A stretch of DNA of 64,000 nt. Origin: Owenia fusiformis (taxonomy: Eukaryota; Annelida; Polychaeta; Sabellida; Oweniidae). Within the stretch, counting starts at the first letter, position 1; every line of letters begins with the position of its first letter. This document shows, piece by piece, positions 54,973 through 64,000 of this stretch. The position numbers and the translations under genes are program-made. Under the pieces are notes generated by a model. It worked only from the letters and a program-made list of their open reading frames with translations, was not told the DNA's origin and made no database searches. The stretch is taken from NCBI GenBank assembly GCA_903813345.2, contig CAIIXF020000012.1, forward strand, positions 4,073,318 to 4,137,317. The letters run 5' to 3'.

Positions 54973-57900
54973 ATGAAATAATTAAACATTTTGCAGCATC
55001 AAATAATATTGCATTACATTATAACACAAATTAGCACCCACTTACTTCAATACTATGACATCACTTACATGTGTAAACCTGCGTAAAATCTTATCTGAAT
55101 ATTGCTCATTGTGCTTGACTTTATTTGTCAGGATGCCACTATATGCTCCTTATCTGACCATTATTGATGTGATATACTTATGAATTACTAGTATGTCATG
55201 GATGCATACTAACATTGGTAAATGTGTCATCTGATTTGATTCATCATTTATACATGTTATTTTATAAAACAGGCTAAATAAGGTCACTTTTGAACTTCCT
55301 GTAGAATGAAATAGGTGAAATTTCTATTCTGGGGTATACTATCACCTGAGTCATGCTTTATGTATCTTAGGTTGTTAAAGTCTCCTGCTGTTTTAGATAT
55401 TTAGCTCTGGTATGAATGTAATATTAACAGTTGATAGTCTCACTGCACAACCAGCTTAAAAGGGACGTTTACAATCATGGCAGATATGACAAAATTTGAT
55501 TGTTATTTTTCACAAAAGATACATAAATGTTGTTTTCATGATTTTTTGTATACTTTTTGCTAAAATCTAATAAATGTGCCTATCTCTACTGGAAGGGCTG
55601 TCTGAGCTATTTTTAGATAGTCAAAAACTGCAAGATGTATTGTCTGTTTGAAAGTTCAACCTTTATATCATATTATTTACTAAAATAAGACATGTCAGCC
55701 AGCTAACATGAGTAGCATTCCTCCTCCATACAAAATCCATGTGTAGGTGTTAAGTGTTAGGTTTATCTTATAGACTATTACTAAATGCAGATATTCCTTC
55801 TCATAATATGACTCAAAGAATTTTTATCATATATTTTCGGCTGTCCTTTCAATTTTATCAAAAAGTTAAGGATTTTTCTATAGATTTGAAGTTCTAGTGT
55901 ATTTTCATGATGATATATGTGTTAAGTGTACTTCCTGGACATAAATTTTTAAATATGATTTAACCTGAAGGTATTTTTAGTCTACTTCCTTCAAAACCAA
56001 CAATATTGATATTTATGTGTTTACTTTTGTCTTATCTTACATACGGCTTTTGATGGAATTTTGATCAAGTAGCATTACTCAATGAGAATGAGAGGCTATC
56101 TTATATAATCTATTATATATCAGGCATTTTACTCAAATATCTGGCAAAATTGTCTCATCTACCTACAAAGGATTCAAATTTCGAAGGAAACTTCACAATA
56201 TATATATAGAGCAGAGAAACTGAAAATTGACATATTGACCACCATTTAAACAAATTACCCGATTGTTCATCAATACTGCACTGAAATCAAGTTATTGGAT
56301 TACTAATGTTATCCTGTACCTGTAAATTCATGTTATTGATCAATGGAGAGATGTCTGCCTATGCGGAGTCTTTGATTGATTTGTATGAATGTTAATACAT
56401 ATATGATGAATAATATGATGATTACATTACACCAAACGGTGTTCTCACCAGGAAATTTTTAGACCCTGGATTTTCGCGGTATCACGACTATTCCTCCCCC
56501 GTGTGAGGTAGGAGATATCCTATTAGTATACTTTTCAAAATATTACTTAAGGTTATCTTCCTATTTTACTCACAAATATGTTTCTATAAGGTTTCTGACT
56601 TCCTATTCCTTGTTTGTATCCAGTTTTATGTATTTTCTCCAAGAGTTTAACCACAAATAATGTGACAAAATGTAAAATTAGAACCCTGCCAAATGCAATT
56701 TATTTATCATGTGAATACATCTTTTACTACATGTAATGTCATAAATGGCTCAAACATATTGAAGTGATCGCTTCAACATTAAAGCATTTGATAGAAAACC
56801 TGTATATCCAAACAATGGCAAACATATTCTCATATCTGAACACCTCTTAAATGTGAACATTCTTTTTCGTCCCATTTACTAACATCGACTCAATAGTCCC
56901 TTATGATTTATTACTGATTATATAATGAGTTCATAAGTTCATTGTACATGTATTCTAATGTAAAGCCAGTATAGACCTCATTTGCATATATCAATATGAG
57001 TACGTATTATATAATTTCACTAGTATTGTATTATCATTGCCTGCCATATGTCTCAATTTTTTTTTTCATACAGCTGATGATTCAAAGATTGTTTCTCATA
57101 GAAAATGTCAAAAGTTCTCCCCCAGATTCCTATATTGTTTTTTAGGCTAGAGTGCTTATAATGCCAAAATGGTGATTAGCACTTGAATATGCTCTCTTGT
57201 ATTTACTATATTACCCCATGTAGTTATGTACATCTATTTTATATAAATAAATAAATAAAAAATATTGTTTTTACTTAAATGTTTTTCGTGTCATACAAGA
57301 GGTAATAGAGGTTATATATGGTAAGATAATGGTATGAACGATCATAATATCTTGTTTGGTGAGTCTAAATTAAGAGCGATTAGCATCAGCTGATAGGTTT
57401 CTTTGTAATTAGTGTCAGAATAAGATTAGTATTAGGGAGCATTTCAAAATATCCCTGTTTGAAAATTAACTGTATTTGAACAGTTAATATTCACGTTAAA
57501 CTTTGAGATGTTCCCTAAATACCCCAGGATTCATAGACGATTCTATCTCTAGAGAGTTATCATTTAGTCTCCGTTGTTGAAGTGGAAAAGCGAGGGAGAC
57601 TATTCATCTTTATAATCAGGCGTGTTGTTCAGTGAATTCTGGGGTATTCCCTCAATGTCAGAACCAGCATGTAACCTGCTTCCTTGTAATCTGAATATAA
57701 GTCAGTCAGTATTTAGCACCATTTATTTCACTAATACATGTACATATACAATGAAAAAATCATCTGATAAAATCTGGAGGAATGAAATGAATTATCTGAA
57801 CCCAGTTTTCAACATTTTTGGTCAGTTAGAATTTACCTAAAAAGTTAGCACATAGTAAAGGTGAAAACTAAAGTTATGGGAACATTGTCGATGGACATAT

Positions 57901-58462
57901 CGTTGTAATCTTCAAGATTCAATGTTATTGCCTTATAGGGTTAAATGTTAGATTGATTGTCAGTCAATGTATAATTTTCACATTCCACACCCAAGCCGCA
58001 TAGTTATACCCATGCTAAGATTGCCCAATTAAGTTACTGACTACTTTCACACTAAATATTGCATGATGAATGCATATTAAACACCATTGGGAGACTACAT
58101 GTAATGCTGTTACAGCATGGAGCATAGGCCCTGGAGTGTTTATTAAAAAGTCGAGTCTGAGAAGTCCTGAAAAAATCTTGGTAGACATCGGGAAATAGAA
58201 CCCAGTCTAAAGCTTGATCATGACTTATGCTAAGATTATCGCTTGTCATAGGACACTTACATTTGTGTTTTATGTGATTATGGGATCAAATAGCCTTCAA
58301 ATACATGGGGCTGTTGAATATGTAGAAGGGATAAAAGGTTTAGTGCATTAATTTATGTGTTTATGATGTTGTCAACAACCACTATATAGCTACCTTGTAT
58401 GAACCTGATAACATTCAAGCCAAGTTTGGACCATATCCTGCTACATGATTAAGTTATTTTTC

Positions 58463-58696
58463 AGGGCTCTCACCAGGAAATATTTAGGGTGAGGTCGTGG
58501 TGGAATCATCTTTAGCATAATTGTTCAATTGTGGTAAATCATGTTTACATTGGATTTTAACCTATTTACATGCTATTATTGTGTATTCAGTCAAGTTTAG
58601 ACTGTGGGAACAATCATGATTTGCCAATAGATTGTGGTGGGAGCTAAATAGAGTGTGGTGCTGTGCTACAGTCTAAAAGCCTAGCGAGAGCCCTGA
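58463..58696. mobile_element. Small CAGGGCTCTC-ended MITE
   Basis: The ends are CAGGGCTCTCACCAGG and CCTAGCGAGAGCCCTG. No target duplication was seen. Confidence 0.65.
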
Positions 58697-58740
58697 ATCT
58701 CTAGTTTTGGTTCAGAGGCCCCTTGTGGCCACTGAATAGC

Positions 58741-59356
58741 TTTAAAGGGGTATTCCTTGCCAGACCATCTCTCTCCTAATATGGTAGCTATAACCATATA
58801 CATACTTTGCAAGTTTATCAAAAAACAGAAAATGTTTTGAAATGGTCAATATTGATCACTTAAAAATGTAGTGCTCAATTCCAGTAGGCTGCCATCTTTT
58901 AAAATTTCACTCAGGAAGTGATGTCATCAACTCTCAACTTTGCATGTAACATTAGGTAAGGAGCTATTAGAATTACTAAACCAGCTGAATATTTTTTTCA
59001 GTTTGGTCTATGATTAAAATCCTTTTGATGATCTCTTCTTTAGTTCTAAGTTGACAACTCCTGAAAATATTTTTACACAGATTAAGATAAGGGCTTCTTG
59101 TTTAGAAGTGATTTTGTACTTCTTTCCTATACTGTAATAGACAAGGTTATAACAGGTGAGAGTCGATGACATCACTTCCTGAAAGAAATCTGAAAAGATG
59201 GCAGCTTACTGGGAATGAGTACTACATTTTTAAATGATCAATATTGACAATATGAAAAAATTTCCCGTGTTTTGCTAAATATGTAAAGTATATATATGAT
59301 TGTAGCTACTATATCAGGAGAGAAATAGTCTGGCCAGGAATGTTCCTTTAAGGTGG
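58741..59356. mobile_element. Fold-back element with arms of about 200 bp
   Basis: TTTAAAGGGGTATTCCTTGC... through GAAGTGATGTCATCAACTCT pairs imperfectly with AGAGTCGATGACATCACTTC... through GGAATGTTCCTTTAA. Confidence 0.88.
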
Positions 59357-60299
59357 TACCGGGTTACTTCGGTCCAAAGCCTTCTCTATATTCTGGCTTT
59401 GAGGAGAAAGATTGAGCTGCCTTAGTATTATAGATATTGTAAATCATTGTGTCACACGCACAGTAAATATGGCATAATAAGATGAAATATACCTTTATGT
59501 ATAGATTTGAAGAACATCAGCTCACATCCCCGTCTGAATCTATTGTTATATTTGATTTCTTTAAGCGAGAATAATTTCAAATTTTATTCACGTCCAGAAC
59601 CGGAAGCCATTTTTAGCTACAGCGAGAAAATTTCACCATGTGTCAAACTCCGAAATGAAATTTTGAAATATCTAAATCCAGACAAGCAGCGCTTCATCCT
59701 AAATATGATTAATATTCTTAAAAATATTTATTAAATTTATTAAAATGAGTTCTAGGTGCGTGTAGGTGCGTGTAGCACGTTTTCTAGAGTACATACGAAA
59801 TCAATAAAGTTACGTCTAGCTGTAAGCTAGAGACTCGAGTAAGTACCGGGCAGAAGTTGTCAACAACTACTGTAAAGCCACCTTGTATGAACCTGATAAC
59901 ATTTAAGCCAAGTTTAGACCATATCCTGCTACATGATTAAGTTATTTTTCTCTGGCAGTTCCCCTTCATTTTCCTAACTCTATCTGCATTAATGAAGCCA
60001 ATGGTACATTTATCTAAGTTAGTTTACCATTTTTCTTGGTGAATGTGACTCGATGTATTTCTTCTGATGGGTACGAGGCTATATGCAGAAAGAATGGTGT
60101 GGCTCACCACAAGATATTTTCTTGCAATGACCTCACAAATCTTATTCCAACATTGTCATAATACTCATGATCACATAGGCACAAGCCAGGGCTCATCTTA
60201 CCGTACCTATTTTAGGCTTTTGTAAATGGATCAATCGCATTGTTAAACCTGTCAAATCCAAATATCACTGGAACTGGGACCTGGGACCAGCCTAAAGTG

Positions 60300-60440
60300 T
60301 TCGGATAACCAAGTGTTCACATTTCAAGGTTTCCGATATGTGAATCAATGGGAGATAACAAAGGGACTGAGAAAAAGTGTTGACATTGGGAGTTGTTCAG
60401 ATAAAAGTGGTGTTTAAATATACAGGGTTCAACTGCACTG
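60300..60440. mobile_element. Relative of the dispersed GTGAACACC MITE
   Basis: GTGTTCGGATAACCAAGTGT... through GGGTTCAACTG is an inverted, diverged relative of the next two entries. Confidence 0.5.
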
Positions 60441-60784
60441 TACTTAAAACCTCTTGTCTTTAGCTTATACTACCAAGTACTCACAATATCATAAAGTTAG
60501 TACATTTGAATCATTTCATTTGCAATTCTATATAATCATCAACCACAAATCCAAAGTTGTCAGTTCATACCTCAGTTTGTTCACTATAAGTTCATAACAT
60601 ATTTATAAGTTATAATGTTTAGTCTGAAGTACTTTGAGTCCAAGTACAGGACGACATTTTCATGCATGCTGTGTGTATGTATTGAGATGATAAACAGATA
60701 TTCATGTGCCAGGTTTTTTTGTATTTTGTAATCATGGCCACATGCTGTCTTGGCTCTTTACATACATCCTACATACATCGTATA

Positions 60785-60978
60785 CAGTGAAACATGTATA
60801 TCTGAACACCTCTCTAATCTGAACACCTCTCAATGTGAACACTTTTTCTTGGTCAGAAATTTGTTATCTCCCATTGACTAACATGTTTGTAAAACCTTGA
60901 AATGTGAACACCTGCTAATCATAACACTTTTGCCTGGTCCCAGAGGTGTTTGGATTAGACAGGTTTTACTGTACAGTT
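60785..60978. mobile_element. Dispersed MITE, best copy
   Basis: It opens ACAGTGAAACATGTATATCT and ends GGATTAGACAGGTTTTACTG TA. Inside are AATGTGAACAC and CTGGTCCCAGAGGTGTTTG. Confidence 0.75.
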
Positions 60979-61214
60979 GGGGACAAAAATAAATGACAGG
61001 TCGATTTTCGATCACCATTTCCTAATTATGGTCGTCTGAAAGCCCATAATTTCCAATATTGTCTAAATACATATCCCTTAAAATTTGTATATTTCACATT
61101 TTGTATAATCTCATCCACTGATGTATGGCCTCTTGAAAATTCTCTTATTTTTAACATGGGAAATTCTCACTTCAGCAAATCCACCTGTCATTTATTTATG
61201 TCCCGAACTGTAGT

Positions 61215-61312
61215 TGAGAGTAAAACTTGACTAATCCGAACACCTCCCTCTTAATCCAAACACTTTTGGCCAGTCCCGATGGTGTTTGGATTAGACATGT
61301 TTTACTGCAGTT
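61215..61312. mobile_element. Dispersed MITE, short copy
   Basis: AGTAAAACTTGACTAATCCG... through GGATTAGACATGTTTTACTG forms inverted ends. Confidence 0.75.
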
Positions 61313-61420
61313 CAATAAACTCATCTTTATATCAGCCTTTTACAATCATATTTTATTTATATCATTATCTACGAGATATGATTTTCTCGCTTTATCACCT
61401 GTAATCACCTGCAATGCCAT

Positions 61421-62027
61421 TAGTGGAGCAACGATTGACTCGTGGACTCGAATACTACTCACCAAACCCTGTAAATACGATTCATCGATTGGTAAATTCT
61501 GACTCGAATTGAAAAAAAAATGAAAAAATGATGAAGAAAATGTGATTTACCCACCTTTCAACCGCAATTTACGTAAAAAAACACATCCAATGTACAACAT
61601 TTCTGTACAATGTTTAGCAATGATGCCTTCCTTAATATATAGCATTGTAGTTTGATACCTTCACTGAAATAATAAATCAAATACGATAGGCTTTCTCGTG
61701 TTTGTTTTTATTTATTGATTACATCCGGTTGCGCATGTGCAATGCAATATTTAACGAGGTCAAACCAATTAGCGTAAATTGCTAAATTATTTACTTTTCA
61801 ATGCAAAACAAGAACATATAAAGTGTATTGAGTTATTCTATTTAAATAATTTGATGGGTATGTTGGAGTTATTCAAGGTAGGTTGAGCCGAGAACACTTG
61901 AAAACATTGCTACCGGAAGTGAAAGTTTGTAACTTTCCGAAGAAAGTTTTTCTGAACTTTTTTTCCAAAATCATTCATTTTAATCGCGAATAAATCGAGT
62001 GTTCAAGAGCCTCTACTCGAGTAGGAT
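61421..62027. mobile_element. Second copy of the 19410 hAT MITE, 3' end truncated
   Basis: It is nearly identical to 19410-20016, with only a handful of differences. It stops after CTCGAGTAGGAT and lacks the last 25 or so bp with the right inverted repeat, so no target duplication is present. Confidence 0.92.
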
Positions 62028-62214
62028 GCATGAAATGCAGGCATGCTATAAATGATGTTTTCATGCAGCGACATATCATGGATATAGACTGAACGACAAG
62101 CTGTTTTGTCGATCACGACACATCTTTGTGGTTAGACGTTCATACTCAGTATTACTGGGCTTGGTTACTGAAACAGAGCTTTTCTTTTTTATTTTGAGAT
62201 ATTAGACCAGCAAA

Positions 62215-62810
62215 GAGTGCGAATTAGCAGGTGTTCATATTTTCAAACACCACTAAGACCAGTCAAAAGTGTTCAAATTAGCAAGTGTTCATATTTTCAA
62301 ACACCACTAAGACCAGCAAAGAGTGCGAATTAGCAGGTGTTCATATTTTCAAACACCACTAAGACCAGCAAAGAGTGCGAATTGGCAGGTGTTCATATTT
62401 TCAAACACCACTAAGACCAGTCAAAAGTGTTCAAATTAGCAAGTGTTCATATTTTCAAACACCACTAAGACCAGCAAAGAGTGCGAATTAGCAGGTGTTC
62501 ATATTTTCAAACACCACTAAGACCAGCAAAGAGTGCGAATTAGCAGGTGTTCATATTTTCAAACACCACTAAGACCAGCAAAGAGTGCGAATTGGCAGGT
62601 GTTCATATTTTCAAACACCACTAAGACCAGTCAAAAGTGTTCATATTTTCAAACACCACTAAGACCAGCAAAGAGTGCGAATAGGCAGGTGTTCATATTT
62701 TCAAACACCACTAAGACCAGCCAAGAGTGCAAATTGGCAGGTGTTCATATTTTCAAACCACTAAGACCAGCCAAGAGTGTTCAAATTGGCAGGTGTTCAC
62801 ATTCTAAAGT
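62215..62810 (+). repeat. 52-bp satellite derived from the dispersed MITE
   Basis: About ten copies of CACCACTAAGACCAGCAAAG with AGTGCGAATTAGCAGGTGTT and CATATTTTCAAA. Some copies have GTCAAAAGTGTTCAAATTAG, which matches the MITE inverted. The frame at 62533-62832 is an artefact. Confidence 0.92.
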
Positions 62811-62829
62811 TTGCATGGCATTCTCAATC

Positions 62830-64000
62830 TAATCACAAAATACCTGGTTTCATTAACGATGGGTTCCAAACAATTTATTAGGATATCTGTTCGAGAGGCT
62901 CATAACAGAAGAGACTTTTGTTTATAATTAAGTATGCTGGCCTTGTATTTCCAAGAAGTAGTATTGTCTAAGCTCACCATCTTGATATTAAAACCATGAC
63001 ATCTCAAATCTTCTCAGCCCTGAGATGTTTCATGTGAAACAGAAAGATGCTATGAGTATCAGAATGTAAGCTCACATGGTGAGCTATTTATTAAACGATG
63101 ATCCATTGTGTCTGGATTCATATGTATGTTTTTCGATATTGTGCAAGAGCATCTAGCTGCAATATAGTTTGGTAACACAGTGGGGAATTGTTATTTGATT
63201 AACATGTCACAGATTGATATTCATGTGTTAAAAATAAGATGCAGTGATGTCTATAGCATTAGAGCAACTGATGCTGCCTCAGATGTAAAATTCAAAAATT
63301 AAATACCACGCTGTGTGCAATCCATCAAGAAGACGAAGTATGGTCTTGGTTCAAGACTAATGGACCTGGCTCACTATCTAAACAACACAGTTTTTATATT
63401 ATTAGAGTAAGCAGTCCACTGTCCAGGGTCTTGAAGCAAGACTAGACTGAATATTGGGATGTTTTTGACCAAAATAGCTTAACATAAGTATTCGGCACCC
63501 TGCATCCTCCTAAGCAGGTTCCAGAATCCGTACCTCCTTCTTCCCCCTGCTATAACCAACTTGAACACGCCCGATTTAACTGAATCACGTGATCTAATTA
63601 CTGTATGCAGAATGAATTATATATGATTTCTGTCGCAATGTTGCGACAGCCAATCAGATTGCTAGTTCTTAATCGGGGAAAACGGTAACTGCTTATCGCA
63701 GGGGGTAAAAGAAAGAATATGTTCTGGATTTTGAAGCCCTGTGATTGGAGGATAGTACCCTGATGATAAAAAAATCAAGATGCATCACTCAGATGTAGTC
63801 TAAGTAGCTGTATCACTGTTTTAAGACATGATTCGTGATAAGCACGCACATGCACATGAAGGTCATCTAGCTGTCAACATGTCTATTGATGATTTCAAGT
63901 CCCCTGTGCATATATATGCTGTATGCTATTTTAATTATGTTGAGCTGTGGTGCCCCTTGCAAGAGGTTTGATTTTGTGTTTGTGTTTTGTCAACTTACCA
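62830..64000. other. End of window, nothing recognised
   Basis: Only a short hairpin, CTGTCGCAATGTTGCGACAG at about 63629, stands out. Confidence 0.5.

Larger units (their letters stand above)
53047..64000 (+). other. YWHAE intron 1 (continues past window)
   Basis: No 14-3-3 exon motifs (such as RNLLSVAYKN) were seen on reading. It holds three fold-backs, a hAT MITE copy, dispersed MITEs and a satellite, all listed separately. The rest is plain AT-rich sequence. Confidence 0.6.

Noticed and set aside
62533-62832. 99-aa frame
   Set aside because: Reads through the 52-bp satellite; repeats frame-shift along it.

Overview
The window is animal nuclear DNA: AT-rich, with short exons, GT-AG introns, full of transposons, minisatellites and fold-back repeats. 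Protein similarity points to a bilaterian invertebrate. A marine lophotrochozoan-type genome is a guess, and the sequence alone does not fix the phylum. All protein identifications are from memory of the families, not from a search.

Three conserved genes can be read exon by exon. (1) EIF3C (translation initiation factor 3 subunit C) lies on the minus strand, 13613 down to 1415, in 19 coding exons joining in frame to 882 codons plus stop. A likely 5'UTR exon sits near 15.1 kb, and the promoter area has a CCAAT box and a perfect NRF1-type palindrome. (2) GGNBP2 (gametogenetin-binding protein 2) lies on the plus strand, 24301-49024, in 14 coding exons joining in frame to 669 codons plus stop. 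(3) The first coding exon of a 14-3-3 epsilon gene (YWHAE type) is at 52983-53046 on the plus strand. I found no other 14-3-3 exon, so its first intron appears to fill the rest of the window (>10.9 kb). EIF3C and GGNBP2 are divergent; GGNBP2 and YWHAE run in tandem.

The 9 kb between EIF3C and GGNBP2 holds a gag-only Ty3/gypsy-like LTR element (16340-22846). Its two LTRs look identical by eye, and its 3' LTR carries two further DNA-transposon insertions, one a hAT-type element with an 8-bp target duplication. Introns hold more mobile DNA: a 1.83-kb terminal-inverted-repeat (TIR) element with a C2H2 zinc-finger ORF in EIF3C intron 7, a 1.84-kb TIR element in GGNBP2 intron 1, a 162-bp satellite in intron 2, and a roughly 7-kb imperfect palindrome built from 183-bp repeats in intron 4. 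Several MITEs have clear target duplications, and the YWHAE intron holds fold-backs and a 52-bp satellite.

The most striking pattern is that many local tandem repeats are not random intron DNA. They are duplications that straddle exon edges and carry a splice site plus the first or last 20-80 nt of a coding exon. Clear arrays occur at EIF3C exon 10 (55-bp unit) and at GGNBP2 exons 2 (78 bp), 8 (88 bp) and 13 (183 bp). Decayed single copies occur at EIF3C exons 4 and 12 and at GGNBP2 exons 4, 5, 9 and 12. In the arrays I read through, the decoy copies run quickly into stop codons, so decoy splice-site use would be expected to produce premature termination.
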